Shown in pieces: positions 9,618 through 20,488 of a stretch of DNA of 64,000 nucleotides. This DNA is from Anodontia alba (lineage: Eukaryota; Mollusca; Bivalvia; Lucinida; Lucinidae). A program made the translations under genes and the position numbers. Under the pieces are notes generated by a model, which saw only the letters and a list, made by a program, of their open reading frames with translations, made no database searches and was not told the origin of the DNA. The stretch is from positions 28,015,893 through 28,079,892 of the forward strand of contig OZ024825.1 in assembly GCA_964016985.1 (NCBI GenBank), in the 5' to 3' direction. Positions within the stretch are counted from its first letter, which is position 1, and every line of letters starts with the position of its first letter.

Positions 9618-9727
9618 AGAACTTAATTATTCCTACGAATAACATAAGAAAACGAAAAATAAATGAAAATCTGCCGAAAGTTCAACTCATCCTACAAAAA
9701 TATGAATGCAGTAACACAAGAAAGACC

Positions 9728-10006
9728 CATTACGAAAACACGCCCATGCAAATATATTGAAAACTTCACCACCAAAAACTGAGTTTTCAGATTAAAAAAG
9801 CGGATTTTTTTTCATACTTCTGCTCAAAACATAGATTGTGGGTACTCGTTAGAACCACCTCGCCGAGGCAGTTCTAACGAGTACCCACAATCAATGCGTT
9901 TGAGCAGAAATAAGAAAAAATAATGTATACCCCTGTAAAACCCAGTTTTACTACATAGAAGTGGGGTTTAAGGGGGTCAAAATTATATAGGTATGTTTTC
10001 GTGATG
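9728..10006 (+). mobile_element. Family A MITE
   Basis: CATTACGAAAACACGCC to GGTATGTTTTCGTGATG with the full central hairpin (one arm has ACCACCTCG for ACCGCCTCG). Confidence 0.9.
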
Positions 10007-10162
10007 ACAAACACGAAGCACGTCCTTCCCAGGGCATCGAAAGAAGAAGACAGGACCAAATAATGACAAAAAACAGCTAAACATTTACAATAACCGACAT
10101 ACAAACACAGTAGAACTGCAACAGAGGAACCGCCTTGGAACGGTCGACATAAAAGAAAGAAG

Positions 10163-10496
10163 TACAGTCGACTCTCGTTATCTCGAATTCCATGGGACTC
10201 CCTGAAATACTTCGAGATATCCGTACCTCGACATACTAGATTTGCAGAATTGAGGAAAAAATAATTCGAACAACCACTTTAAACAAATATATATGTAATT
10301 GGACTCTTGAAGTTAGAGATATTGAAAATATTGTGGAAAAGAGGAGAAATTGCTCCTTAGGAGCAGTTTCTCCTCTTTTCCACAATATTTTTTTACCTGT
10401 TGTTAGATTTGATTGTTTAGGCAGAGAACAGATTTTCACTTCGAGATAAGCGGTTATTCGAGATAAGCGAGGTCGCGCTAACGAGAGTCAACTGTA
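10163..10496. mobile_element. Family D MITE, pogo-like ends, TA target
   Basis: Begins TACAGTCGACTCTCG and ends CGAGAGTCAACTGTA. Subterminal CTTCGAGATA occurs in both arms. The core is a near-perfect hairpin AGAGGAGAAATTGCTCC / GGAGCAGTTTCTCCTCT. Ends and TA target match Tc1/mariner-pogo type non-autonomous elements. Confidence 0.85.
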
Positions 10497-10774
10497 CTTG
10501 TGGCGTGAGTAGATAGGGACGGAGGGCTTAAGCTACTCTTACTAGATTGGAATAGATGTAGTTCCAAATTGCAAACATGTGTTCGGTCTGCGCATGGTCA
10601 CAGCAAAGTACAAATACTCATCACAAAACTTCATTGAAATAATTAAAGGGCTCGATGGCGATCTGAAGCTAGAGTAAAAAGAAATTCATAAGTTGGACTA
10701 GGATTGGGTCGACAAAATGCATTATGTGATCCGTCTCACATGTGAGCAAGCGCATGACAAAACCAACAAAATAG

Positions 10775-11053
10775 CATTACGAAAACACGCCTATTCAAAT
10801 ATATAGAAAATTTCATCCCCAAAAACTAAACATTTTCAGATAAAAATCTCTGATATTTTTCTCATTTCTGCTTAAAACATAGATTGTGGGTACTCGTTAG
10901 AACCGCCACGGCGAGGCGGTTCTAACGAGTACTCACAATCTATGTTTTTGAGCAAAAATAAGAAAAATAATGTATACCCCTGTAAACCCCAGTTTTACTA
11001 TATAAAAGTGGGGTTTAAGGGGGTCAAAATTATATAGGCATGTTTTCGTGATG
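10775..11053 (+). mobile_element. Family A MITE nested in family H
   Basis: CATTACGAAAACACGCC to GGCATGTTTTCGTGATG, inserted just inside the left end of a family H element, so it is younger than that element. Hairpin loop region GCCACGGCGAGGC. Confidence 0.9.
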
Positions 11054-11080
11054 CATGTGCGCATCCGCTCAGACTATCTG

Positions 11081-11348
11081 AGGCGTAAAAAAATGTGTTT
11101 CCACTAACATGCTGAACAAAAAAAACTTGGTCGGTAGGTAGGAGAAACTTTTTTTTTCTATTTTTTCTACAGAAAAGAACAGGGTCGGGCCTGTAATTTT
11201 ATGAAAATACAGGTATTTTGTTGAGGGTCGGTGCTTTTTTTTTTTTTTTTTTTTTTTGCATTTTTACTGATTAAAAAAAGATAGCAGCGTCGGGTGTTTG
11301 AAACAGGGTCGGTCGGGTTAGTGGAAACACCGCTATGTTTTTACGCCT
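11081..11348. mobile_element. MITE with AGGCGTAAAAA / GTTTCCACTAAC ends
   Basis: AGGCGTAAAAAAATGTGTTTCC at the left is mirrored by GTTAGTGGAAACAC...TTTTTACGCCT at the right. Inner parts carry GGTCGGT motifs and a T-rich run (11237-11257). Nested in the same family H element as the preceding A copy. Confidence 0.7.
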
Positions 11349-11758
11349 GATCAGTCTTCGCTGTCCGCATGAAGAAAGCTTGGGTCCTTAGCTACCTACT
11401 GAGCGCACAGCTAAACTCTGATCAGACTAGGCGAATGGCCAGACTGATATGAGTCTTCGCTGGGCGCACATGTCATTTTGTTGGTTTTGCCATGCGGTGG
11501 CTCATATTGCTTAAGCGTCGACACTCTGCAGCCGACATCATCAAGTGAAAATTATATTTCTTCTTTTTATTTTACACATAAAATAAGACTTGATATTTCA
11601 TCCATCGGAGACAATTTCAGTGAAATGTCTGGTCTTATTTTCTGTGAAGAACAATAAAACTATTAAATGCCTGCTTTTATCTATAGGCAGCAGGTTGCAG
11701 TTATTAAAGCTTTTAGCATTAGAATCGCGGCAGTGTGCTCGCGCCAAGGTAGGCTCAA

Positions 11759-11864
11759 CCCAGCTGCACATGACATTTATACAACGTCGGCTCAACGTCG
11801 ATGCAACGTCATGACGTTGCATCGACGTTGAGGCGACGTTGTATAACGTCATGTGCCCGCTGGG
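11759..11864. repeat. Family K palindrome centred on CGTCATGACG
   Basis: Near-perfect inverted repeat from CCCAGCTGCACATGAC to GTCATGTGCCCGCTGGG, with GACGTTGCATCGACGTTG arms. A second copy is at 17853-17962. Repeated ACGTC motifs (CRE-like) are conspicuous. Confidence 0.75.
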
Positions 11865-11879
11865 AAGCCCCACAGTGGG

Positions 11880-12330
11880 CAGTCTGAGAAACTAAAATAT
11901 TTTCTCAAAATATTTCAAAAGTTTTAAACAAACCATAAAAAGAAATGCCTCATTTATCTAGAGGCAACCCTACTAATTGACCACTTTATATAATAAAAGG
12001 GGCCTTCCGTCGAAGGGGAGGGTGGCATAGAAATTTAATATGGAGAAGTTTACGTGATGACAACATTCTGAAAACCAGGAAAAATCAATACATATTCAGG
12101 ATTCCTTCAGCTCAAGAGGGCTTAAAAACGCACACTCGTTTTGATATGTATCATAAACGTGTATTTGGAGTAGGTACAAATAACTGATCTTGGCTAGCAC
12201 TGCCCACGTATGTTAGCTGACATTCGCACTATAAGTTGAATATACCAATAAGCTTCTCAAGTCTATTAACTACCATTCACTTTATGTAGAAGGTTGAAAG
12301 ACGTTATATCAATCAAATTAGCCCAGTGTT
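11880..12330. other. No gene recognised
   Basis: I see no repeat family or coding signal here beyond short AT-rich sequence and a weak palindrome AAATATTTTCTCAAAATATTT. Confidence 0.4.
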
Positions 12331-12334
12331 TCAC

Positions 12335-12545
12335 CCTTTACCGCTCTCTAGGCTAATTCAGAAGACGACAAATTGATGATATTTTTCTTATTTTAAGCCA
12401 GAAAATGGGCTTCGAAATTTCATTTCCTTTGGAGACAATTTGCGGGCAATGTGAAAGCCTGTTTTTTCTCCGGAAAATAAAATATATTATTTCAAAATGT
12501 CGTCTGTTGAAATTTTTAACCAAGTATGCTAAACGTTAATATGAC
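12335..12545. mobile_element. Family E MITE
   Basis: CCTTTACCGCTCTCTAGGCT, AGACGACAAATTGATGATA, central GGAGACAATTTGCGGG, then AAAATGTCGTCTGTTGA and AGTATGCTAAACGTTAA. Confidence 0.75.
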
Positions 12546-12744
12546 GTCATTAGATAATCAAGTCAATTTAATATCTTATGACACTACGTTTAATCTGACA
12601 CAGTGACTCCGGTGCGCTGAAAGGGGGCATATAAATTATACCCTATTTATCCTAAATATTCGGACAGACAGAGGAGAACCAGGACAAATCCTACAATCTG
12701 TGTGACCAGCAAAGCCCAGCCTGTACATCCACTGAGTATGGCAA

Positions 12745-12870
12745 GGGTTCTTGTTTATTACTCTTTGGATAGCCCGTAGGGTGTTCAAGGCGCATGCGAT
12801 CGGCAAAGACTCTGATCAGACTGCGCGGATGCTTCGCCGGTGGCACATGTCTTTTTGTAGGGTTTTTCCG
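12745..12870. repeat. Family H fragment
   Basis: GGCAAAGACTCTGATCAGAC, then GGCACATGTC TTTTTGTAGGGTTTT and GTGCGCTGGC match one end of family H. Confidence 0.55.
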
Positions 12871-13015
12871 TGCGCTGGCATATATCAGACGCCGCGGGGT
12901 CTGAACTGTTTGCCATTTATCCTACAGTTATCCTACACATCATTTATCCTACTGTATCCTACAGTTTTGCACACATTAACAGGCAGTAAAATGGAATTGT
13001 TCAACTTGGAGGAAA

Positions 13016-13160
13016 AAGCGGTTAACCAGTATTGTGGACATTCTTTCGCCAGACAACTGCCCTTCTTGAATCAGCGGAAGGGAGAGAATGACCGTAGAAA
13101 ATATTTCATGATCAATCTCCGCGAAAGAATGTTGCCAACCTCGGCGGGGGTCACACCAGT
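13016..13160 (-). repeat. SINE N fragment
   Basis: AAGCGGTTAACCAGTATTGT, then CTGCCCTTCTTGAATC and GAATGACCGTAGAAAATAT match the body of the SINE at 30283-30594. Both the tRNA head and the tail are lost or decayed. Confidence 0.75.
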
Positions 13161-13453
13161 TTTAATGATACAAATTCATAATATTTAATGTTAACGACTA
13201 ATGCGTCTCACGATCGGAGATACGGGCAATGAAGGCCAAGAACCGCCTACACAGTCAGCAGTCGTGCAGTCTGATCAGGCATTTGCAAGCTTTCAGATAA
13301 TGTAGATTATATCGACGAACAGGGAAGCTCTGATCAAACCAGTGGCAAAATGCCCTTTTCCCAATATTGTGCATCAAAGATCAGGATCTGAAAACAGCAC
13401 GTACAAACAAAAACATACTTATATGCGGCAACTAACTCAACGGCCAGGCTGGG

Positions 13454-13731
13454 CATCACGAAAACATACCTATATAATTTTCACCCCTTAAACTCCACTT
13501 TTATATAGTACAACTGGGGTTTACGGGGATATACATTATTTTTTTTATTTCTGCTCAAAAACATAGATTTTGGGTACTCGTTAGAACCGCCTCGCCAAGG
13601 CGGTTCTAACGAGTACCACAATCTATGTTTTGAGCAGAAATTTGAAAAATATCAGAATTTTTATCTGAAAACTTTCAGTTTTTGGTGGTGAAATTTCCAA
13701 CATATTTGAATATGCGTGTTTTCTTAATGGC
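13454..13731 (-). mobile_element. Family A MITE, inverse orientation
   Basis: Starts with the CATCACGAAAACATACC arm and ends GCGTGTTTTCTTAATG. Central hairpin intact (CCTCGCCAAGG). Confidence 0.9.
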
Positions 13732-14305
13732 GACTAGCAGTTTTTATCCAGGTTAGCAAGTGTATTTCCTGTTCACCGTAAATTCTAATTGTGATGTTTA
13801 CGGAAGTGTTGAGTTGTCCTGTTTTCTTTACATATTTATTTATTACACTATCAGCAGTGATTTACTGAGATTTATCAGAGAATTATAATCTATTATTCAC
13901 CGAGTGAATTATTTCATTTCGAACGTTTTGACGTCGTAATTGCTAGGCGACGTTGCTGACGTAGTTGGTAACAACAATAACAATAGCTGACGTTTCGCGG
14001 AAAATTTGATAAAATCATGGAATCAAACTGCAATTTTTACGTCCAGTTGGCGTTTTTTAAGATAAGACCTGCAACACAAATGTTAAGTATGATTTTCTTG
14101 ATAATCCAGCTCAGTTTTCTTGACCTTTTTGTGTCTGTATTTCAAGTACAGGGTGATTTTTGCATTAAAGTGAAAACAAGATGGCGAATGATTTTCAAAC
14201 TAAACCACGCCTCTTGAAATCCATGCACTGACTGGAATTATTTTGGTAGGAAATCATAACGGCTGAATGTGAAAATTCAAAGGTAAAACATGAACGAAAA
14301 TGTAT

Positions 14306-14476
14306 TAGACAGTTTATTTGGTTGTTTTGATCGATTACGGAGAAACAATTCACTCGTGTTCTAAGGTTTGCTTGTAAAAAACTCATTCGCTTCGCTCACT
14401 CATTTTTATGCGCAAGCCTTAGAACACTAGTGAATTATTTCTCTGTAATCGACCCAAACAACTAAATAAACTCTAT
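14306..14476. repeat. Inverted repeat, ~65-bp arms
   Basis: AGTTTATTTGGTTGTTTTGA and ACTCGTGTTCTAAGGTTTGC are mirrored by GCAAGCCTTAGAACACTAGT and CAAACAACTAAATAAACT around an AATGAGTGAGCGAAGCGAA-type loop. Probably a MITE end pair inside the first unit of the surrounding duplication. Confidence 0.7.
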
Positions 14477-14887
14477 TTATTTATTTATTTATTTAATAAT
14501 AATAATAATTATAATTGTTGTTGTTGCTGTTGTTGCTGCTGCTGCTGCCTTTTTTGTTATTTTACCACATGTAACTGATGATGTGAATATGTTTCTCTGT
14601 TCTTTGAACCAATATTTACTTTATTAAAAAAAAAAGAGATGTTATATTAATTTAATAAACCCAGATTTTGAAGATGACGTCATAAGTTCATTAAAGCCCT
14701 TTAACATCATATTACATTCGATCTCACACAGTGATTCAAATGTCCAGGAAGAAGCACAGAACACTGCGACTAGCTGCAGTTTTTATCCAGGTTGGCAAGA
14801 GTGTTTCCTGTTCGCGGTAAAAATTCTAGTTATTCTTTTATCGAAGCGTTCCGTTGTCGAGTTTTTTTTAATTAATTAATTTATTTA

Positions 14888-14927
14888 TTTATTCATTTAG
14901 TATAATTATTATTATTATTATTATTAA

Positions 14928-14957
<30 letters not shown>
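14888..14957 (+). repeat. (ATT)n-rich microsatellite
   Basis: An ATTT-like run passes into (TTA)n, followed by GTTGTTGCTGTTGCTG. A parallel, shorter version lies at 14477-14545 in the first unit. Confidence 0.85.
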
Positions 14958-14958
<1 letters not shown>

Positions 14959-15159
14959 GGTGTTGTTGTTGCTGTTGCTGCGGCTCCTGCTGTTGCTGCT
15001 ATTGTTGTTAGTTTACCACATGTTATTGATGATGTGAATATCTTTCTCTGTTCAGCGAACCAATATTTATTTTCTGGGGCGTTTTGAAAGAAGTTTAATT
15101 TAATTAAAGAACAATTTAATTAACCCAGTTTGCTGAGATGACATCATTAGATAACTAAA

Positions 15160-15345
15160 GCATTTTAACCATTACCACTCTCTGGGCTAATTCAGCTGAC
15201 GACAAATTGGGGAATGTTTTCTTATTTTTCTGAGAAAACAGGATTTGATATTTCATGCAAATTGTCTCCTTATTTTCTGGGAAAAATAAGAAAAAATATT
15301 TCAGTATGTCATTCGCTGAGAATTTTACTCAGAGTGCTTACCGTT
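15160..15345. mobile_element. Family E MITE
   Basis: TTTTAACCATTACCACTCTC, AGCTGACGACAAATTG, central GCAAATTGTCTCCTTA, and a right arm with TGCTTACCGTTAA. The right half has lost part of its arm. Confidence 0.75.
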
Positions 15346-15365
15346 AACATTTAACATTTGATTTG

Positions 15366-15594
15366 ATACAGTTACTCTAACCTTTACCACTCTCTGGGCA
15401 TTTTCAGCAGATGACAAATTGATGATATTTTTCTTATTTTTCTCAGAAAACAGGATTTGACATTTCATGCAAATTGTCTCCTTAGGAGACAATTTGCATG
15501 AAATGTCATATCCTGTTTTCTGAGGAAAATAAGAAAAATATTTCAAAATGTCGTCTGCTGAAAATTTTACCCAGAGTGCTAAGCGCTAATGTAA
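15366..15594. mobile_element. Family E MITE, best-preserved copy
   Basis: TAACCTTTACCACTCTCTGG to GAGTGCTAAGCGCTAA. A perfect central palindrome joins the arms (AATTGTCTCC TTAGGAGACAATT), with ATGACAAATTGATG and AAAATGTCGTCTGCTGA arms. Confidence 0.85.
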
Positions 15595-15787
15595 CAATGA
15601 ACAAGCATATAATTCAAGGCGGCACCGAGTTTGGTTTTAACGCTTGCCTGCTCGGTACGTATAAATTTCGACCATTCAAACAAGAGGCCTCTGAAATCGC
15701 TCACCTGAGAACATCTGCTTTAAGGGCAAGACTTGATATTCATATTTAAATGCTATTAATGGCTTTTTTTCAGTTGAGCAGAAAGGT

Positions 15788-16598
15788 TTGATCAATTTTG
15801 ATAGAAGACCTCTCAAAGAACTATCCTGTCAAGTTTGGTTGAAATCCACCCGGTGGTTACGGAGGAGATGTTGTCTGAAGCTTTTTTTTTTATTATTTTT
15901 AGCTCTGGCAGCCACTTTGTGCAGCGAAGTGGGACAGTTGAGCAATTTTGGTAGAGGATCTCCCAAGGAACAATCCTATCAAGCTTGGTTGAACTCCGCC
16001 GACTGGTGATGGAAGAGATGTTTGAAGATTGTTTTTCTATTTTTAGCTCTGGCCGCCATTTTGTGCAGTGGAGCCAAACGTTTTAAGCAATTTTGGGGGA
16101 GGACCGCCAAAGGAACAATCCTGTCAAGTTTGGTTAAAATCGGCAAAGGGGTTATGGAGCTGTTTGAAGCTTCTTATATCTATAGCTCTGGCCACCATTA
16201 TGTGCACCGAAGTGGAACGGTTTGTATAATTTTTGTAGGGAACTTCCCTAGAAAATAATCTTATCAAATCTGGATGAAATCCACCAAGTGGTTACGGAGG
16301 AGATGTCATTTGAATTTTTTCTTCTTTTTTTCTGCCTTGGCCTCCATTTTGTGTAGTGGAGTGGAACGATTTGAGCAATTTTGGTAGAGGTTGAAGTTTT
16401 TTTTCTATTTTTAGCTCTGGTCGCCATTTTGTGCAGCAGAGAGGTACAGCTTTAGCAATTTTGGTAGAAGACCTCCCAAAGAACTATCTTATTACGTTTG
16501 GTTGCAATCCGTCCAGTGGTTACAGAGGAGATGTTCTTTGAAGGTTTTTATTCTATTTTTAGCTTTGGCGGCCATTTTGTGCAGCGGAGCAGAAAGAT
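15788..16598 (+). repeat. Tandem array, ~145-bp unit, six units
   Basis: Units start near 15788, 15938, 16081, 16221, 16370 and 16451. Each has AGCAATTTTGGTAGA, CCAAAGAACAATCCT, a GGTTACGGAGGAGATG-like stretch and end GCCATTTTGTGCAGCGGAG. Unit five has an internal deletion (~81 bp long). Divergence between units is moderate. Confidence 0.85.
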
Positions 16599-16601
16599 TT
16601 G

Positions 16602-17155
16602 ACGTGTAGATTTAAAATAGCTATATCGTTCCGATCGGAAATTAAATGGCGGCCATCTTAAAAATTCATTTTTAACTTCTTCTGAACCGAAAGGCCAGTT
16701 AACTTGAAACTTGTTAGGAAGTATCGGGGGTGACTTGTAGATTAAAAATAGTTAAAACCGTTTCGATATGAAATCCCAGATGGACACCATAGCTGCCCTC
16801 TGAAAGTCTATTTCGAAATTCTCCTTAACCCAAAAGGCCAACTGACTCGAATATTGATAGAAAGTATAGGGGCCACTTGTAGATAAAAATAGCTAAAATC
16901 CTCCAAATCGGATATCCAAGATGACCGCCACGGCCGCCATCTTGGAAACCTATTTCGATTTTCGTTTCCTTAACCGAAAAGCCAGCAGACCCGAACTTCA
17001 TTGGAAGTATCGAGATGACGTGTAGATCAAAAATCGTTCTTTTGTAAATTCAAGATGGCCGCCATGGTCGCAATCTTGAAAATCTGTATTGAACTCTTGA
17101 ACCGAAAGGTCAATTGACTCGAAACTTGTCTGATAATCAGGTGAGCAATACAGGG
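16602..17155 (+). repeat. Tandem array, ~140-bp unit, four units
   Basis: Starts near 16602, 16735, 16876 and 17020 with TTGTAGATAAAAATAG, then CAAGATGGCCGCCAT-like, then CCGAAAGGCCA and CTCGAAACTTG. Sequence differs from the adjoining array, but the period is nearly the same. Confidence 0.8.
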
Positions 17156-17357
17156 CCACCTTGGCCCTCTTGTAAAAAAGAATCTACCAAGTACATCCAG
17201 CCGCCTTAAATTACAAAATCCCAACTAAAGTTGCCTTGTTTTTACGATGTGGTTTCTCGCATGAAAGTAAATTCTTTGTAATAAAGTCGAGTTAACTTTG
17301 TAAAAAAGATCGAAGAAAATGTAAATGTCAACAATCTGCTGACTATTATACCAAACC

Positions 17358-17577
17358 TTTAACCCTTAAACTGCCAATCACAACAATGGCCGTCTGCTTT
17401 GTCATCTGCTTGTGATTTTAAAAGACATTTTTGCAAACAGTGTGGACCCAGATCGGAGCAGTCCGATCAGGGGCCACACTGTTTGCCTGTATGCAAAAAA
17501 GGTTTGGAAAGTTTGCAAAACGACATAAATAGACGAAATTTTCAGATGCAGGTTTTCTTGGCATTTTACGGGTTAAC
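17358..17577 (-). mobile_element. Family F composite MITE carrying a G hairpin
   Basis: Inverse of 6957-7197: TAACCCTTAAACTGCCAATC, GTCTGCTTTGTCATCTGC, G hairpin at 17438-17486, then CGAAATTTTCAGATGCAGG and GGGTTAAC. Confidence 0.75.
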
Positions 17578-17785
17578 GCTTAGTATGCTCGGTAAAAATT
17601 TCAGCAGGTGACATTTTGAAATATTTTTCTAATTTGTGTTTCTCCAAAAAAATACACTTAGGCATTTCATGCAAATTATCCCTCCAATTTGCATGATATA
17701 CCAACACCTATTTTCTTGGATAAATAAGAAAAATATCATCAATTTGTCGTCTGCTGAATTAGCCTTGAGAGTGGTAAAGGTTAAT
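17570..17785. mobile_element. Family E MITE
   Basis: GGTTAACGCTTAGTATGCTC to GAGAGTGGTAAAGGTTAA. It abuts, and shares GGTTAAC with, the preceding F copy. Arms with AGCAGGTGACATTTTG and AATTTGTCGTCTGCTGA. Confidence 0.75.
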
Positions 17786-17852
17786 TTGTTTGTTTACTTC
17801 TGTAAACTATTTTTTGTAAACGTAGAATAAAGCTGTAAATAATTCATATCAG

Positions 17853-17962
17853 GATAGCGGGTACATGACGTTTATGCAACGCCTCAACGTCGATGCAACG
17901 TCATGACGTTACATCGACGTTGAGGCGACATTGTAGGTATAAGACGTCATGTGCCCGCTAGG
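17853..17962. repeat. Family K palindrome
   Basis: AGCGGGTACATGACG to CGTCATGTGCCCGCTAGG with a GATGCAACGTCATGACGTTA centre. Confidence 0.75.
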
Positions 17963-18389
17963 ACAAAATGTTCTTTTCATTCAATAGCAGATACCGTGAA
18001 ATGTTTTGACTCTGTGGTAGGCAAAACTTTTTGGCACACTTTTATGCAAATCGTGGGAAAAAGATTAATCCATCTTTTACAATGCAGTTGACGCAACTGC
18101 TAAGTTGTTCTATTGCAAGATACGTATACCTGTAGGAGAGTGACGTCATATCATTCAAACTAATGATGCACCGTTTCAGACAAAAAGGTACTTAATGCAT
18201 AAACAGGCAGTAAGATACTGATCAGCTTGTGCAGTAACTCAGTATGTTCAAGGTTTTGCTGTCAGATTCTGTAGTTTCTGTAAGGTAGCAGCTCACTGAT
18301 TGAGCTGATTGCGTGCATGCACAGGCTGATCCAGGTCTTTGTTTTTCAAATATAAGAAGAATCCCACTTCTTTGGTAATTTTTTTAACC

Positions 18390-18530
18390 CCCACCCTTTC
18401 AGAAAATAGGAATTGGCATTTCATGCAAATTTGCATGAAATGCCTAAGCCTATTTTCTGGCAAAAATAAGAAAAGAAATATTTCCAAATATCATCTGAAT
18501 TTTTGACCCAGCATGCTAGGCGTTAACATG
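18390..18530. mobile_element. Family E MITE, left end lost
   Basis: Central palindrome CATTTCATGCAAATTTGCAT GAAATG and right arm to CAGCATGCTAGGCGTTAAC. Confidence 0.65.
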
Positions 18531-18829
18531 CTTAATCTTAATCTGGGACTGGATCATCGCCAGGATTAGAACCTTGACACAATTACTAGCTTTTCTACAC
18601 TTTCGCAGGTAGTAGGAGCTCTAAAGAGTACTAGCTTGCTGATTATCCACTTTATTCTATAAAAATCTTTTCGAGAAACCTAGATTTGTAGGCTAACGTC
18701 ATCACCCAACCGCTAATGTCAAGACTTGCTCTTCAAAGAGTTTGCGTTTTTGTCGCGTAACGCCTGTTTGATATTATTTGTATGTTAACCCATTTCTGAT
18801 TAGCGTCCAATAAAAAAGGGCATCTGCAA

Positions 18830-18893
18830 ATAGGACCCAGATCAGACGCTGCATAACAGGGCATCTGATCAGGGACTACATTACTTTTATTTA
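18830..18893. repeat. Family G hairpin, diverged
   Basis: TGCAAATAGGACCCAGATCA, GACGCTGCATAACAGGGC, ATCTGATCAGGGACTACATT. Confidence 0.6.
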
Positions 18894-19259
18894 ACACAAG
18901 TTCAGATATCTAGTCATGTGCTTAGCGCTCATTACGCACACACGTATATGCGTAGCATGCATCAGAAACATTTTACAATAAAGTGACATAAAGACAAAAT
19001 ATTTTGCTTTTTTTATCATAGTGGCTGCTCTGAAAGGAAGAATTTGCTCCCTCTGGGAGCCCAATCTTTCCATTAAGAGTAGCCCCTAATTTAAAAGCGT
19101 TTCTATGCATTTTTTTTTTCAAGAGCTTTCCTAGATTTGCGTAAAAATATTTTCGTTCTGGCTACGCCATTGCTAGTGTTTGCATTACATTCATTGGGTT
19201 TACACTGACAATAGACGAGAAGTACAAAACCTATCACACTGAGTCAATCAGTAGAATAT

Positions 19260-19400
19260 TCTAAAAGTAAGGAATTTGCCCCCATATGGAGCAAATTCTT
19301 TCCTTATAGAATAGACCCATTTTCAGTTCAGGTCAAACTTGGTATGCAGTTAAGCAATAAGAAGTCATAACAGTTGTCTCCCTTGTTAAAAATGGCGGAA
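19260..19400. repeat. Family L fold-back
   Basis: AAGGAATTTGCCCCCATATG GAGCAAATTCTTTCCTTA hairpin, then GTTGTCTCCCTTGTTAAAAA TGGCGG. Related hairpins lie at 19033-19075 and 27037-27082. Confidence 0.55.
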
Positions 19401-19461
19401 AATATTAAGTGTGTCCACTCCCTTTGACCCATTTATGCCCAGTGTCCCAGAAAAGGACATT

Positions 19462-19529
19462 GGCAAATATTGTAGACCCCGATCAGACGTCACAGAACGC
19501 GGCGTCTGGTCAAGGTCTACCCTCGTTGC
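19462..19529. repeat. Family G hairpin
   Basis: GGCAAATATTGTAGACCCCG, CGGCGTCTGGTCAAGGTCTA and CCCTCGTTGC form the hairpin. Confidence 0.65.
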
Positions 19530-19603
19530 ATAAAGTATTGGAATATATAAATTGATAATAATAAAACAAACCAGACACACTTTCCGATAGACATGGACTT
19601 GTC

Positions 19604-19604
<1 letters not shown>

Positions 19605-19635
<31 letters not shown>
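19605..19635 (+). repeat. Poly(A) run, 31 bp
   Basis: Uninterrupted A31. I see no retroposed body attached. Confidence 0.9.
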
Positions 19636-19637
<2 letters not shown>

Positions 19638-19778
19638 TGTAGAATACTCCATTAGGTATTAATGAGTTAGAGGAAAAAGGATGAACAAACATTGTCATAA
19701 TTCTTGATTGTTTCACAAAACAGTGTGCATGCTATGCACTTTCGACTACCAAGATAAACACTAGTTTCTCTAGGGAGG

Positions 19779-20174
19779 AGCCATGCAAAACGTGTCATTA
19801 CGAAAACATGCCTGTTCAAATATACTGAAAATTCAAACACCAAAAACTGAAAAATTTCAGATAAAAAATTCTGATATTAGCCATGCAAAACGTGTCATTA
19901 CGAAAACATCCCTGTTCAAATATACTGAAAATTCAAACACCAAAAACTGAAAAATTTCAGATAAAAAATTCTGATATTTTTCAAAATTCTGCTCAAAACG
20001 TAGATTGTGGGTACCCGTCAGAACCGCCTCGCCGAGGCGGTTCTAACGATTACCCACAATCTATGCTTTTTAGCAGAAATAAGAAAAATAATGTATTCCC
20101 CTGTAAACCCCAGTTTTACTATATAAAAGTGGGGTTTAAGGGGGTCAAAATTATATAAGCATGTTTTCGTGATG
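19779..20174 (+). mobile_element. Family A MITE with 100-bp tandem duplication of its left arm
   Basis: The element starts at 19796 (CATTACGAAAACATGCC) and ends GCATGTTTTCGTGATG. A 100-bp segment, about 17 bp of flank (AGCCATGCAAAACGTGT) plus the left arm to CTGATATT, is repeated in direct orientation (19779-19878 and 19879-19978) with a single G/C change seen. The rest is a normal A copy with a perfect hairpin. Confidence 0.9.
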
Positions 20175-20400
20175 CTTCGGGCATATGCGGACAGCGAAGG
20201 CCCAGATCAGACTGCGCATCCGCGCAGTCTGATCAGGGCCTTCACACTCAGCTAATAGAATCATTGGATACAGAATGCGTAAATGGAGTACAAAGGCTCA
20301 CATGATACGTTACACATGAGCAGAATGATCAGAATCTGCGCATTTTGCGTATGTTCGAAGGCACTTTTTCGCTTGACGTATATAAAATGTGTAGGCTGAG
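20175..20400. mobile_element. Family J element (flank of an A copy)
   Basis: GGACAGCGAAGGCCCAGATC, hairpin AGACTGCGCATCCGCGCAGT, GATCAGGGCCTTCAC, ATCATTGGATACAGAATG, then GAAGGCACTTTTTCGCTTGA. Same order as at 51296-51540. Confidence 0.65.
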
Positions 20401-20488
20401 AGCCTGCAGTTCAGCGCGCGGTCATTCATTTACCGGGTATGGCTTTTTCCCCCCTTGCGGCGACAGATGGATACTAAAATACAATATT

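Larger units (their letters stand above)
10730..11510. mobile_element. Family H element disrupted by two nested MITEs
   Basis: Outer parts GCGCATGACAAAACCAACAA and TTGTTGGTTTTGCCATGCGG are the inverted ends of one family H element. A family A copy (10775-11053) and another MITE (11081-11348) lie within it. The remaining interior has TCCGCTCAGA, GTCCGCATGAAGAAAGCTTG and AAGACTCATATCAG-type hairpin halves. Confidence 0.75.
13732..15150 (+). repeat. Diverged direct duplication (~400 bp units), first unit interrupted
   Basis: Unit 2 (about 14757-15150) begins GCAGTTTTTATCCAGGTTGG and ends with GATGACATCATTAGATAACT. The same landmarks occur at 13737-13850 and 14470-14700, separated by a ~620-bp insertion. 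Both units hold an (ATT/GTT)-rich simple repeat and TTTACCACATG...GATGATGTGAATAT. Confidence 0.7.

Noticed and set aside
10775..11053. A fixed target duplication for family A (e.g. CAT)
   Set aside because: CAT repeats at one site but not at others; across the copies no longer duplication is consistent.
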